This document shows, in pieces, positions 9,585 through 18,846 of a DNA stretch of 64,000 nucleotides (the first letter of the stretch is position 1; each line of letters begins with the position of its first letter). A program made the position numbers and the translations under genes. The stretch comes from JAGQYH01 sp041393015. Its GTDB lineage: Bacteria; Bacteroidota; Bacteroidia; Chitinophagales; JADIYW01. Location of the stretch: NCBI GenBank assembly GCA_041393015.1, contig JAWKKV010000001.1, positions 124,001-188,000 on the forward strand, read 5' to 3'. Below the pieces are notes generated by a model. It ran no database searches. It was not told where the DNA came from and saw nothing but the letters and a program-made list of their open reading frames with translations.

Positions 9585-10418
9585 ATGAAAATTGTTGCAT
9601 TTATTCTACTGTCGCTGCCTCTGTTTTCGCATGCTTTAAATCTTAGTCAAGCGTATAATGACCAAGCGATTCAATTAACCATCACCGGAAGTGATAGTGA
9701 AGATTTTAGTCAAACAGGAATAAAAGTAAATGTGGTGAATAACAAGAATGAAGCGGTTACGATAACGGCAGATCCTGGTTATATTTTTAACTCAGAAGAT
9801 GAATTGATTCAAGATTTGATATTAACAGAACCTTTGTTTGTGATAGTGAATGCAAAAGATGAAGCTACGGTTGAAGTTAGAGCGATGTGTATTCAAGCAG
9901 ACAATGGTTCTCCTCATGTTGAGCATGCTTTTTTACCAAGTACTACCTATAATGAAAAACTAGTGCAAGCCTGCCAATACATCTATAAAAACAATTATCA
10001 AAATCATATGGGACAAGACGCTCTATGGGCCATTTCTGATAATAAATCTATCTATAACATAAGTGGAGAAGCTGATATCGCCAATCCATTGAGAACATAC
10101 ATTGCAGATTTAGTAGGCGTTCCATTTGATGCTTCTTTGATTAATAAAAATGAGCATTATGTCGATAAAACTGTAAAAGCATATGCTTTGTACTTGAAGT
10201 TTTTCTTGCAAGAAACCGATGATATCAAGTTGCAATTATTTGATCACAGAGGCGATTTTTATAGGGACTTAATTGTAAAAGATGATCAACCTAAAGGACG
10301 ATATGACATGCAATACAAAGTGTCGCTTTTGGGTTTATTAGGACAGAAATATTTTGTTCGCCTTTATGTTGGTGATGAAATGAGAACCGAGTTTACGTTG
10401 GTAATTAAGGAGAGTTAA
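9585..10418 (+). CDS. Secreted protein of unknown function, paralogue 2
   Basis: This 277-residue tandem paralogue of the preceding gene shares the PGY and GQDALWAI motifs, the helix before the latter and the overall length. A signal peptide is visible (residues 1-17, FSHA end). Unlike paralogue 1 it keeps an MCIQADNGSP segment about 40 residues before the shared helix, where paralogue 1 reads MSLQKHLIQPS, so a cysteine is lost in one copy. Function is unknown. The gene ends only 2 bp before the convergent stop of the following desaturase-family gene. Confidence 0.7.
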   Translation: MKIVAFILLSLPLFSHALNLSQAYNDQAIQLTITGSDSEDFSQTGIKVNVVNNKNEAVTITADPGYIFNSEDELIQDLILTEPLFVIVNAKDEATVEVRAMCIQADNGSPHVEHAFLPSTTYNEKLVQACQYIYKNNYQNHMGQDALWAISDNKSIYNISGEADIANPLRTYIADLVGVPFDASLINKNEHYVDKTVKAYALYLKFFLQETDDIKLQLFDHRGDFYRDLIVKDDQPKGRYDMQYKVSLLGLLGQKYFVRLYVGDEMRTEFTLVIKES

Positions 10419-10420
10419 TC

Positions 10421-11692
10421 CTAAACCGCCAATGTCAAATCCTTTTCCTTTTTAAATTCATACAATACAAAATAAGCTGCTGTTGCGATTGAAAAGACAA
10501 AATAGCCAGCCATTATAATGCTTCCGAATGAAATAAATTGATTGATAAAAAAGAAGTCGGAATAAATTGCGATGATTACCAGACCGTAAATAGATTTGGC
10601 TATTTCCAATGGCAAAGCGTAAGATTTCTTATCCATCATAGTAGTATAGGAGAAGATAGAAAAGAATATAAACGCTCCAAAAATAAATATATCCGGTTTG
10701 CCTATCACGCTCAAATTATTGAATAAATATAGCATCAAACCTAAGTGAAATGTCAATTGAAAATACGACCAAATGGTTAATCCAACAGAAGCATTGGTAT
10801 CGTATTTTACTTGGCTATGCACATCTTCAATGATTTCAATAGGATATTTTTCAGCCACATCTTTAGGACGCCAGCCGGTAGGCATAAACCAAATTCTAAA
10901 TTTGTCTTTGTAACTTTTTGCATGCCAAGCATCTTTAATTAGTAACCATAAATGCTGAAAGTTGATCAAAAACGGATTCCAAGTATTGGATGGTTTTTTG
11001 ACACCATAAACGGCAGGCTCTTCGTCTAACTCAGGTTGAAAAGTGCCAAACATTCTATCCCAAATAATAAATATTTGACCGTAATTTTTATCGATATAAA
11101 TGGGATTGATGGCATGATGCACTCGATGATGAGAAGGTGTTACAATAACTTTTTCTAAAACACCCATTCTATTGATGTAACGTGTATGATACCAAAACTG
11201 AGCAAATAAATGTATCGGTGCCACCAATGCTAAAACTTCTGTTGGCACTCCAATTAACGCCAATGGAAAAATGAAAAATATACCGGTATCAATAATTTCT
11301 GAAATGGATTGACGTAATGCACACGGCAAGTTAAACTCTTCACTACTATGATGCACAATATGATGATTCCAAAAATAGTTGACGGAATGCTCAAAACGAT
11401 GTTTCCAATAGCCGGCAAAATCCTTGTAAACAAATGTCAATGCGAAAACGGCAATACTCGGTTTTAGATCAAAAATGCCAATATGCTTTTGGATAAAATC
11501 GTAAGTGATAATAAAAATGGTTAATCCTAATACACTTTGCAATATGTTGGTTAAACCAGAGCTTATACTAGAAATCGCATCCATGCTTCTAATTTTATCC
11601 TTGGCAAAAAAGTGAGCATAAACGACTTCAATAAGAATTAAAACCATAAAAAATGGGATGCCGTAATTGAGGGCTTGAGCAAATGATTCCAT
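10421..11692 (-). CDS. Sterol desaturase/fatty acid hydroxylase family membrane protein (AGMO-like)
   Basis: This 423-residue polytopic membrane protein carries the di-iron histidine clusters of the fatty-acid-hydroxylase superfamily: HRFEH (98-102), HHIVHH (110-115) and HHRVHH (188-193). Hydrophobic segments flank the clusters and two or three more follow near the C-terminus. The family adds oxygen to lipids, and the long C-terminal membrane extension resembles alkylglycerol-monooxygenase-type members. The substrate is not predictable. It is divergent from a Crp/Fnr regulator gene across 132 bp that contain a small palindrome, and a second, distinct family member lies at 14956-16185. Confidence 0.85.
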   Translation of the reverse strand: MESFAQALNYGIPFFMVLILIEVVYAHFFAKDKIRSMDAISSISSGLTNILQSVLGLTIFIITYDFIQKHIGIFDLKPSIAVFALTFVYKDFAGYWKHRFEHSVNYFWNHHIVHHSSEEFNLPCALRQSISEIIDTGIFFIFPLALIGVPTEVLALVAPIHLFAQFWYHTRYINRMGVLEKVIVTPSHHRVHHAINPIYIDKNYGQIFIIWDRMFGTFQPELDEEPAVYGVKKPSNTWNPFLINFQHLWLLIKDAWHAKSYKDKFRIWFMPTGWRPKDVAEKYPIEIIEDVHSQVKYDTNASVGLTIWSYFQLTFHLGLMLYLFNNLSVIGKPDIFIFGAFIFFSIFSYTTMMDKKSYALPLEIAKSIYGLVIIAIYSDFFFINQFISFGSIIMAGYFVFSIATAAYFVLYEFKKEKDLTLAV

Positions 11693-11743
11693 AGTTTGTC
11701 TTTAATAGAAACTCAAAATTAGTGGATACCTTCTTAATTCTAA

Positions 11744-11757
11744 TTATCTAAAGATAA
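11744..11757. promoter_or_regulatory. TTATCT-N2-AGATAA palindrome in a divergent promoter region
   Basis: A perfect 6-2-6 inverted repeat lies between the desaturase-family gene and the divergently transcribed Crp/Fnr gene. That is a plausible place for an autoregulatory operator. It differs from the TTAAC-N4-GTTAA set found further along. Confidence 0.35.
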
Positions 11758-11824
11758 GTTGAAAAATTCAAGTCTTAACTGCCTTATCAAATTCAAACAA
11801 AAAAACTTACATTAGATACGACTG

Positions 11825-12406
11825 ATGGACATAGAAAACACCATAAAATATTTTAAAGAACAGTTTCCTAATTTATCTGATGAAGATATCGAAGAAGTGC
11901 TTTCCATCACAAAAATAATTTCGCTTAAGAAAGAAGACTATTTTATCAGAACGGGTGAATACAAACCCATTATTGCATTGGTGATTTCGGGTATCATTAG
12001 AGGTGTTTATTATACCGACAACGGTCAGGAAATGACTCCTTTTTTTTGGCCGGAACATCAGGCCGTCGCTTCTTGGGAAACCATTTACTTAAAACAACCC
12101 TCCGCTTTAGATTACGAAGCCATTGAAGACACCACATTAGCGGTTATTGATTTTATTGCGTTTAAAAAATTGGCTGCACAAAACAGCAAGCTTCAACAAG
12201 CGTATATTGATATGGTGGAAATTATTTTTGCCAATACTTTGATCCATCAACAGGAATACATCAATGCTAAACCTGAAAAACGATACGAGTTGTTTCAAAA
12301 GAATTCTAATCAAATTATTAATAGAATTGCAGATAAACATATTGCTTCACATTTAGGTATTACACCCATTTCATTTTCCAGAATGAAGAAGCGATTGGAA
12401 GAATAA
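11825..12406 (+). CDS. Crp/Fnr family transcriptional regulator
   Basis: This 193-residue regulator has an N-terminal cyclic-nucleotide-binding-like beta-roll (about 20-115, with ALVISGIIRGVYY and FFWPE), a dimerisation helix (about 120-150) and a C-terminal helix-turn-helix, DKHIASHLGITPISFSRMK. Cysteines for an iron-sulfur cluster are absent, so direct oxygen sensing of the FNR type is unlikely. The ligand is unknown. It is divergent from the AGMO-like gene. A second family member lies at 24103-24696, and either could bind the palindromes found in this region. Confidence 0.88.
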   Translation: MDIENTIKYFKEQFPNLSDEDIEEVLSITKIISLKKEDYFIRTGEYKPIIALVISGIIRGVYYTDNGQEMTPFFWPEHQAVASWETIYLKQPSALDYEAIEDTTLAVIDFIAFKKLAAQNSKLQQAYIDMVEIIFANTLIHQQEYINAKPEKRYELFQKNSNQIINRIADKHIASHLGITPISFSRMKKRLEE

Positions 12407-12519
12407 AAGTAAACTTCAAGATGTTTTTTTAAAAACTTAACACACAATTTCAAATAGCTGATTTTTGAAGGAAAAATCAAAAAAGTGGCGTAGCATATGG
12501 ATTTTTGTTCATCCTTTTT

Positions 12520-12533
12520 TAAACCTACGTCAA
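12520..12533. promoter_or_regulatory. Degenerate copy of the FNR-type palindrome
   Basis: TAAAC-CTAC-GTCAA has the same 5-4-5 layout and a similar centre to the TTAAC-N4-GTTAA sites, with mismatches in both arms. It lies about 104 bp upstream of the likely ATG of the secreted hydrolase. It is weak and may be coincidental. Confidence 0.25.
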
Positions 12534-12636
12534 AGCAATTGTGGTTTAGCTTATATATTTTTAGCCATTCAGGATTGAATTAGTCAATGCTTTGATTACC
12601 CTTTTTAAATGTAAAACCCAAAACAAAAACCCCGAA

Positions 12637-14004
12637 ATGAATTTCTTTTTACCCCTTTTACGATTAAAATTATCGCTTCTATTTTTAGTTACTTCTTTTC
12701 ATTTTATTGCCGCACAAAACTTTTGTAATGAAACCATTTTCGATGATTCAAGTGCCATTGTCTACGACAGTATTCCTTATGGAACAGGTATCGATTTACA
12801 TGGGCATACAGAAGTTTTATATTGTCAAATAACCATTCCCAATCCTGCTAATGGACCAATTGAAGGCACTGCTTTCTTTATTCAAGGATCAGAATTTAAT
12901 TTTGAAGATGGCGAGTGGCATTTTGGGCTCAACAAAATCAATAATGCCATGAAAAAACAATTCTTACAAAAGAATATGGCTTTTGTAAGTCCTTTGAATA
13001 TTAGAATTGGTTTTCCCATTAAAAAATACAGTTTCATTTGTTTTGATGAATCTATCCCATTTATTGCGCCATTACCTAGAGATGAATTTGGATTGCAAAG
13101 AAGCCTTTGGATGGGTGCTCAAGACATCACCAAGTTGATCAACTTTGTTTACGACAATGCTGCTCAATACGGCATAGACAACACTAAGCCTAATTATTTA
13201 GGTGGAAGTTCAGGCGGCGGATCGGCTTCGCTATATTCCGTGTTTGCTGATCTTGAAAGTGAAAGACCTGCCGGCACGTTTCACCAAGGTCATGCTGTTG
13301 AATGCGATTATGATATTGAAATGGTAGACCTAGGTCCAATGCCCAAAATTAAGCCTTCCATCAGTGGTGTGTTTGTGTGCAATACTGCTTTAGATGTTGA
13401 CATAATCAACTATGGTATTTTTGATAACCAAGATATTCCGTTGGTGTTGTTTGGACAAAAATGGGATCCGGCCATTCCGGCCTCCACAGAACCGGAGAGA
13501 ATTTTTCACTTATTTGGTTTACCGCTTCCCAATACATTTCCTTACTCCTACGGACCTAATGGTTTAAGCAAATTATTATCTAACCAAAACTACGACCACT
13601 TAGTGATTGAAAGAAATGATTTCTTATCTCATTCTACCGGTTATTTGCCGAGTCTGATGGAAGAGATTTTTGGCTATTTCTGTGAACAACAAGGCGAAAG
13701 AATGGAATCTGTATCAGGTGAAAGAACCACCGAGTCAACCAATGAAATTTTTGACAGCTACAAGATTAACATCGGTCCGAATCCAACTTCCGATTTCATC
13801 AACATTCATTTGAATAATCAATTGAACCAACCATTTGCTGTGAGCATTTTTAACGCCATGGGAGATTTATTGATTCACGACAGTTACGAAGCTGCCAATA
13901 GTATTAAACTTGATGTAGACTTTCTGAATACCGGCATCTATTTTATACAAATCAATACAGCAGCCGGTCAATTGGTTAAAACCGAAAAAGTGATGGTACG
14001 GTAA
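12637..14004 (+). CDS. Secreted alpha/beta-hydrolase-like protein with T9SS type A sorting domain
   Basis: The frame extends up to 12592, but the ATG at 12637 places a clean signal peptide (MNFFLPLLRLKLSLLFLVTS, ending AAQ) at the N-terminus and is preferred. The 455-residue product has a GGSSGGGSA nucleophile-elbow-like motif in mid-sequence, a DPAIP segment and later histidines that could complete an esterase triad. The last 80 or so residues form a type A T9SS sorting domain (NIGPNPTSDFINI, then GIYFIQI and a basic KTEKVMVR end). It is therefore likely exported through the outer membrane. The hydrolase role is inferred from fold-like motifs only. No terminator is seen before the convergent neighbour 12 bp away. 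Confidence 0.75.
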   Translation: MNFFLPLLRLKLSLLFLVTSFHFIAAQNFCNETIFDDSSAIVYDSIPYGTGIDLHGHTEVLYCQITIPNPANGPIEGTAFFIQGSEFNFEDGEWHFGLNKINNAMKKQFLQKNMAFVSPLNIRIGFPIKKYSFICFDESIPFIAPLPRDEFGLQRSLWMGAQDITKLINFVYDNAAQYGIDNTKPNYLGGSSGGGSASLYSVFADLESERPAGTFHQGHAVECDYDIEMVDLGPMPKIKPSISGVFVCNTALDVDIINYGIFDNQDIPLVLFGQKWDPAIPASTEPERIFHLFGLPLPNTFPYSYGPNGLSKLLSNQNYDHLVIERNDFLSHSTGYLPSLMEEIFGYFCEQQGERMESVSGERTTESTNEIFDSYKINIGPNPTSDFINIHLNNQLNQPFAVSIFNAMGDLLIHDSYEAANSIKLDVDFLNTGIYFIQINTAAGQLVKTEKVMVR

Positions 14005-14016
14005 CAGAATCAGCCC

Positions 14017-14943
14017 TTACTCTTTTAAAAAAGTCAACATATCCTTTACCGATATTTCAGGTATTTCCTCCATTGGAATATGCCCAACATATGGGTATAC
14101 AACAAGTGCTGAATTTGGAATAGCGATGTCGAAAACATTGGCATATAATACCGGAATTAATTCATCATGATCGCCCCAAAGAATGAGTGTTGGTGTTTCA
14201 ATAGTTCCTAGTAAATCAACGCGAGGCTCATCTTCCACTTTCATGCGCTCTAAGAATGCCGTACGGTTGCCTTCTCTTAAAGTGGCTGTTTTATAGTATT
14301 GAAATTTTTCGTTGGTGATTTTTTCGTCGTTGTAGTAAGACTGCTCCATTCCTTTATTTACTAAATAACCGGTCGCTAAATTCTTTAAAGGTTTTGTGAT
14401 GAAATTGTACTGCTGTATCTTATCAAATATATTTTTTTTATCCTTCTCTCCTTTTATGCCGGCCGGATCAACTAAAATCAATTTCCCTAATTTTTGCTGA
14501 TGATCAACTGCATATTCCCAAGCAATTAATCCGCCTAATGAGTTGCCCGCTAGATGGAAGCTATCCACGCCTAAAGCATTGGTAAAGGACTCCAAAAACG
14601 AGACATAATATGGAATGGTATAGTTGTGTTCAGGATGAGCGCCTGTTAACCCAAAAGCGGGTAAATCTACTCTTATCACTTCATAGCCATTCTTGACCAA
14701 TTCTTCCGTCCAGCCATTCCAAGTTTGTAAAATCGCTGATGTTCCGTGTACTAATACAATTGGAAAACCATTGCCTTCTCGTCTATAATGAACGTCCATT
14801 CCATCAATGGAAACAAACTCAGACTCATTATTGGCTAACACTTCTTTGGCTTCTTCTAACGAAATGTCTTTTTCATTCAACACAAAATAAACTCCTAAAA
14901 AAAGAAAAAAGATAAACGCTATAATACTGTAAAATTTAAACAT
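14017..14943 (-). CDS. Alpha/beta fold hydrolase with N-terminal membrane anchor
   Basis: This 308-residue protein begins with a single hydrophobic segment (about 4-22), likely a membrane anchor or uncleaved signal. The hydrolase core shows VHGTSA (oxyanion region), nucleophile elbow GNSLGG, acid in LWGDHDELIP and a C-terminal catalytic His in YVGHIPMEE. All three triad positions are present. The family includes esterases, lactonases and haloalkane-dehalogenase-like enzymes. It is the last gene of a leftward unit with a desaturase-family gene and an amidase (gaps 12 and 9 bp), so it may hydrolyse an ester or lactone made in the same pathway. Confidence 0.87.
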   Translation of the reverse strand: MFKFYSIIAFIFFLFLGVYFVLNEKDISLEEAKEVLANNESEFVSIDGMDVHYRREGNGFPIVLVHGTSAILQTWNGWTEELVKNGYEVIRVDLPAFGLTGAHPEHNYTIPYYVSFLESFTNALGVDSFHLAGNSLGGLIAWEYAVDHQQKLGKLILVDPAGIKGEKDKKNIFDKIQQYNFITKPLKNLATGYLVNKGMEQSYYNDEKITNEKFQYYKTATLREGNRTAFLERMKVEDEPRVDLLGTIETPTLILWGDHDELIPVLYANVFDIAIPNSALVVYPYVGHIPMEEIPEISVKDMLTFLKE

Positions 14944-14955
14944 TGATTTTAATTT

Positions 14956-16185
14956 CTAAACGGTTACTTTCAAAAAATCCTTTGTTTCAGGCGGCAAATA
15001 ATACACGCCACCAAAAATTATTTTCCATTTTACCTTCCACGACTTATTCATTTTTAACTCATAAACCAATTGTGTAATTCCACTAAAAATAATTCGAAAA
15101 GGATTCATGTAAATGGTTGGGTTATTGGTTAAGCCAATGGGTGGCGCTTCTTTATACGGTTTTCTATAGGTGCCCAATAGTCTATCCCAAAGATTAAATG
15201 GACTTCCCGAAAAATTTACATTCTGATCTTGCTCAAATGCCGAATGGTGTACCAAATGATAAACGCCTTTATCTCCGTAGAGTCTACATAGATTTCGGAC
15301 AATAATATTTTTCTCCGCAAAGTTATAATGAACGATGGAATGGTTGAAAATCTCTAAACTATAGCCGGCTAAAAAATAGAGCGACATTTCCATAATTAAC
15401 GGTTCTGCATAAAACAACTTCGCCACACTAGCCACTACAATTGCTTTCGGGATAATTAAAAAGAAATCGAAAGAAAATGCCGGTGGTGCGGCTATCGGGT
15501 GCAAATATTCAGGGCAATGATGACAACGATGAAAAACCAACCAACAAAACCTTGAAACATGCGACAGCCAATGGACAAAATAAGTGGGTAAACCGGCAAA
15601 AACGATAGCTAATGCAATGGCGACCCAATAATTATTTACCTGAAAAATTGTAGGCACATATTTATCTATCAAAATACTAATTTGATGCGCTCCTAAATCA
15701 AATACGTTTAAACCGTCGCCAAGACTAAATCCTAAAGCTTTAAGGATTAAAGATAATAGTGCTACAAATGCCAATCCCGTCAACATAGAAATTACAAAAG
15801 CGGAAGCATAGGTAAAAGTATTGCTGACCATTAGATCTTTATCGTATTTTTTTCGCGATAAAAAATAACTCGACACAATAACGGTAAACCTAATCACCAT
15901 ACAAAGAACAGCCACTCCAATCCATAACTTAGTAAAATGCCGACTTAACCAAGGGCGCGCCGGGTTAATCAAAGTAGCTTCACTTTTATAGTTAAAGATA
16001 TTGATTGAAACAAACTCACCGCCATCGGGAATGCCAATAATCAACACCTCTAACAATACATAGGAAATTCCAATCAGAAATACTAAAACAGTAAGGATGT
16101 TAAAGTCTCCTTTTTTAAATTTTAGAAATTGATTGCTCCAAAGATCTTTCAAAGAAAATGCACTTTTTTGACTTTGAGATTTCAT
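14956..16185 (-). CDS. Sterol desaturase/fatty acid hydroxylase family membrane protein
   Basis: This 409-residue membrane protein has about four hydrophobic segments before the catalytic region. The di-iron ligand motifs are HWLSH (205-209), HRCHH (219-223) and later YHLVHH followed by FNLWDRLLGTY, the family's typical WDxLFGT-like element. It is only distantly similar to the 10421-11692 member. It probably adds a hydroxyl or a double bond to a lipid or sterol-like substrate in the membrane. It sits between the amidase and the hydrolase in a tightly packed leftward operon. Confidence 0.85.
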   Translation of the reverse strand: MKSQSQKSAFSLKDLWSNQFLKFKKGDFNILTVLVFLIGISYVLLEVLIIGIPDGGEFVSINIFNYKSEATLINPARPWLSRHFTKLWIGVAVLCMVIRFTVIVSSYFLSRKKYDKDLMVSNTFTYASAFVISMLTGLAFVALLSLILKALGFSLGDGLNVFDLGAHQISILIDKYVPTIFQVNNYWVAIALAIVFAGLPTYFVHWLSHVSRFCWLVFHRCHHCPEYLHPIAAPPAFSFDFFLIIPKAIVVASVAKLFYAEPLIMEMSLYFLAGYSLEIFNHSIVHYNFAEKNIIVRNLCRLYGDKGVYHLVHHSAFEQDQNVNFSGSPFNLWDRLLGTYRKPYKEAPPIGLTNNPTIYMNPFRIIFSGITQLVYELKMNKSWKVKWKIIFGGVYYLPPETKDFLKVTV

Positions 16186-16194
16186 TGATTACTA

Positions 16195-17625
16195 CTATTT
16201 GGTATTTATTTTTTTCCAAGGTTGTGCTTCCTCCAATTGATAAGCTAAATCAAATAAAAGCGCTTCTTGACCGTATCTGGCGGAAAACATCATCCCAATC
16301 GGCAGATCCTTTTTCTCATCATGCCCTATTGGCAAAGATATTGAAGGCGCTCCATTGGCATTAAAATATGGGGTGGTGAATGCCCATTTTTGCATTCGTT
16401 CAAATAATTTTTCAAAATCAAGATTCATTCCAAAATGACCTAATTCCGGTGCCGTATGAGACAAGGTTGGCATCAATACAACATCTAAATCTAATTCTTT
16501 TAGTGTATTGCGATAATGCACTTTCGATCTATTGAGACGATAAATAAAACCGGGTGTTTGAATAATATTTTCCAAATAGTATTTTGATAAGCCTTTCGTT
16601 AACTTGGTTAAATTTTTAGCGTCATAGTGTCCGCCAAACATTTGCTTTCCAAATCGATGACAGAAAAAGCCATTCATCGCCCATAAATTAGCAAAATCCC
16701 TTTCAAAATGCTCCGCTACATTCACCTCAATCAATCTAACACTATGTCCGAGTGATTCTAAAAGCTGGGCCGTTTTATTCAACACCTTCATCGTAACATC
16801 ATCTGCCTTATGGCCATGTCCGCCCTTACCGGTAAAACCTATTTTATATTTTTTCTTAGAAGCTCCTTCCACTAAACCAATGGCCGGTAGTTTTGAATTC
16901 TTGTAATATTTTTCAGCCTCTGCATAAAAGTAGGCTGTATCTCTTACGGAGCGAGTCACGACTCCATCAATGGCAATTTCTACCGCTTGTACATTAAAAA
17001 GACTTGATTTTAACAATCTTCCTCTACTGGGTTTCAAACCTACTAAACCACAACAAGCTGCCGGAATTCTAGTGGAGCCTCCACCATCAGCTGAATGCGC
17101 TATAGGCACTACTCCGGCGGCTACCAACGCTGCCGAGCCACCAGATGAACCACCGGCTGTATGTTCAATATTCCATGGGTTGCAGGTATCCTTTTGATTG
17201 GGAAATTCTGTAGAACAAGTAAATCCAAATTCAGGCAATGTGCTGTTTCCTAAATGAATAAAACCTTGATCAAATATTTGATCTACAATTGGGTCGGATT
17301 TTTTAGATGGCTTAGCATTCACAAATGCCTCAGAACCAAAATACGTAGGGATGCCTTTCACCAATGTATTATCTTTTATAAAGGTGGGCACACCCTTAAA
17401 AAATCCTTCAACAGGATTATCAGCAGTTTTAAGTGCCACATCATAACACTCGGTGACTACTGCATTTAGATGAGGGTCTATTTCCTTTGCTCTTTTGATA
17501 GAGGCTTCAACCACTTCTTTCGGACTAATCGCCTTTTTCTTAATCATCTCTGCAATTCCCACACCATCTAAATCGGAAAGTACATCATCTGTAAAGGCAT
17601 GTGCTCTATTTTTAATTTCTGCCAT
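16195..17625 (-). CDS. Amidase signature family hydrolase
   Basis: This 476-residue protein has the full amidase-signature triad by spacing: Lys84 (in TFIKDN), cis-Ser160 (GGSSGGS) and nucleophile Ser184 (GGGSTRIPAA). The family hydrolyses amide bonds in substrates from fatty acid amides to small carboxamides, and GatA belongs to it. Absence of gatB/gatC neighbours and the lipid-enzyme context argue against GatA. It is the first gene of a three-gene leftward operon. Its promoter region, shared with a divergent SDR gene, has two FNR-type palindromes. Confidence 0.9.
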   Translation of the reverse strand: MAEIKNRAHAFTDDVLSDLDGVGIAEMIKKKAISPKEVVEASIKRAKEIDPHLNAVVTECYDVALKTADNPVEGFFKGVPTFIKDNTLVKGIPTYFGSEAFVNAKPSKKSDPIVDQIFDQGFIHLGNSTLPEFGFTCSTEFPNQKDTCNPWNIEHTAGGSSGGSAALVAAGVVPIAHSADGGGSTRIPAACCGLVGLKPSRGRLLKSSLFNVQAVEIAIDGVVTRSVRDTAYFYAEAEKYYKNSKLPAIGLVEGASKKKYKIGFTGKGGHGHKADDVTMKVLNKTAQLLESLGHSVRLIEVNVAEHFERDFANLWAMNGFFCHRFGKQMFGGHYDAKNLTKLTKGLSKYYLENIIQTPGFIYRLNRSKVHYRNTLKELDLDVVLMPTLSHTAPELGHFGMNLDFEKLFERMQKWAFTTPYFNANGAPSISLPIGHDEKKDLPIGMMFSARYGQEALLFDLAYQLEEAQPWKKINTK

Positions 17626-17702
17626 CTATAATTTTTATTTACATTTCTAAAGTGATGAATATGATTAGGTTAGAAAGATAGGGCGGAATAATTAAATAAT
17701 AA

Positions 17703-17716
17703 TTCACCTAGGTTAA
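17703..17716. promoter_or_regulatory. FNR-type palindrome, divergent amidase/SDR region, site 1
   Basis: TTCAC-CTAG-GTTAA is a 5-4-5 inverted repeat with one mismatch to TTAAC-N4-GTTAA. It lies 78 bp upstream of the amidase start and 35 bp (centre to centre) from site 2. Confidence 0.45.
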
Positions 17717-17735
17717 ATAAACTAAGAAAAATAGA

Positions 17736-17753
17736 TTTTAACCTGCGTTAAAA
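17736..17753. promoter_or_regulatory. FNR-type palindrome, divergent amidase/SDR region, site 2
   Basis: TTTTAAC-CTGC-GTTAAAA is a perfect 7-4-7 inverted repeat, 46 bp upstream of the SDR start codon. The 5-4-5 core TTAAC-N4-GTTAA has the spacing of Fnr-family operators (known for FNR as TTGAT-N4-ATCAA). The same core recurs at 18778 and 24074. Confidence 0.65.
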
Positions 17754-17799
17754 AGGGTGTGTACGCAATAAGTTAAATTTGATAGCAAATAGATGAGCA

Positions 17800-18705
17800 A
17801 TGGGAAAGCAATTTGGTTCAAGAGCTACTGCAGACGAAGTACTGAAAGACTTTGATTTTACCGGAAAAAATGCAATTATAACCGGCGCCAATTCCGGTAT
17901 CGGATTTGAATCTGCGAAAGCTTTAGCCAAAGTAGGCGCACATGTTATTTTGGCTTGTCGGTCTGCCTCTAAAGCCAACGAAGCCATTGATAAAATACGA
18001 GCAGAAGTTCCCAACGCATCATTGGAATTTATGGCGTTAGATCTAGCCTCTTTTCCAAGTATTGAAAAATTTACGAAAGCCTTAAAAATTGACCAGGTGG
18101 ATCTGTTTATCCAAAATGCAGGGATAATTACCGATGCATATAACACTACCCCACAAGGACATGAAATGACGGCCGGCGTGAATCATTTTGGACATTTCTA
18201 TTTAACGAAGTTATTGATGCCTTTGCTCTTAAAAGGAAAAGCGAGAGTGGTGGTTTTATCAAGTGAATCACACCGACAAACTTTAGGTTTAAATCTTAAA
18301 AAATGGCCGCAAAGCGAAAAAGATTTTGGATTCAACAGTTCCTATGCAAAATCAAAATTAGCCAATGTGCTTTTTGCCACTGAGCTTCAACGAAGGTATG
18401 GCGCCCAAGGATTAACAGTGGCGTCCTGCCATCCCGGTAATATGGTAACCACCAATTTTGGGGAAGGTACTGCTTTAACCAAAGTATTGTTTAAACTCAT
18501 CAGTCCGTTTACCAAAACACCGGCGCAAGGGGCCAGCACTTCGATGTATTGTGCCAGCCAACCCGACTCGTTGGTCGCAGGGAATTATTTTTCAGGAAAT
18601 GAAAAAACAACGCCAAGCTTTCTAGCAAGAAACAAAAAATTAGCCGTAGAACTTTGGGATTATAGTGAAAGTGAAGTAGCCAAATATCTAAAGCAGAGAA
18701 AATAG
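17800..18705 (+). CDS. Short-chain dehydrogenase/reductase (retinol-dehydrogenase-like)
   Basis: This 301-residue SDR has the classical features: cofactor motif TGANSGIG (29-36), an ACRS segment after beta-2 that suggests NADP(H) preference, NAG at the end of beta-4, a catalytic Ser in VLSSESH and Tyr-Lys in SSYAKSKLANV. The sequence resembles the WW-domain-oxidoreductase/retinol-dehydrogenase branch, which oxidises or reduces lipid alcohols and carbonyls. It is cytoplasmic. It is divergent from the amidase operon, and a perfect FNR-type palindrome lies 46 bp upstream. A 141-bp gap with another palindrome separates it from the next operon. Confidence 0.9.
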   Translation: MGKQFGSRATADEVLKDFDFTGKNAIITGANSGIGFESAKALAKVGAHVILACRSASKANEAIDKIRAEVPNASLEFMALDLASFPSIEKFTKALKIDQVDLFIQNAGIITDAYNTTPQGHEMTAGVNHFGHFYLTKLLMPLLLKGKARVVVLSSESHRQTLGLNLKKWPQSEKDFGFNSSYAKSKLANVLFATELQRRYGAQGLTVASCHPGNMVTTNFGEGTALTKVLFKLISPFTKTPAQGASTSMYCASQPDSLVAGNYFSGNEKTTPSFLARNKKLAVELWDYSESEVAKYLKQRK

Positions 18706-18775
18706 TAGCACCAATCATTTGCGATACAACTTTCAATTTCCTTCAATGCATTGGGCGATTGCTCAAAAGCTTGTT

Positions 18776-18793
18776 ATTTAACCCACGTTAAAT
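18776..18793. promoter_or_regulatory. FNR-type palindrome upstream of the Tat oxidase operon
   Basis: ATTTAAC-CCAC-GTTAAAT is a perfect 7-4-7 inverted repeat 53 bp upstream of the TTG start of the oxidase gene. Its central 14 bases (TTAACCCACGTTAA) are identical to the minus-strand reading of the site at 24074-24087. Confidence 0.65.
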
Positions 18794-18846
18794 TCTATAA
18801 GCATTCAAATAAATAAATTACATACCCTAATTAAACAGGCATAAGA

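Noticed and set aside
16195..17625. Amidase as GatA of the Glu-tRNA amidotransferase
   Set aside because: No gatB or gatC is adjacent, and the gene sits with lipid-type enzymes. The signature residues alone do not separate these families, so the general amidase call was kept.
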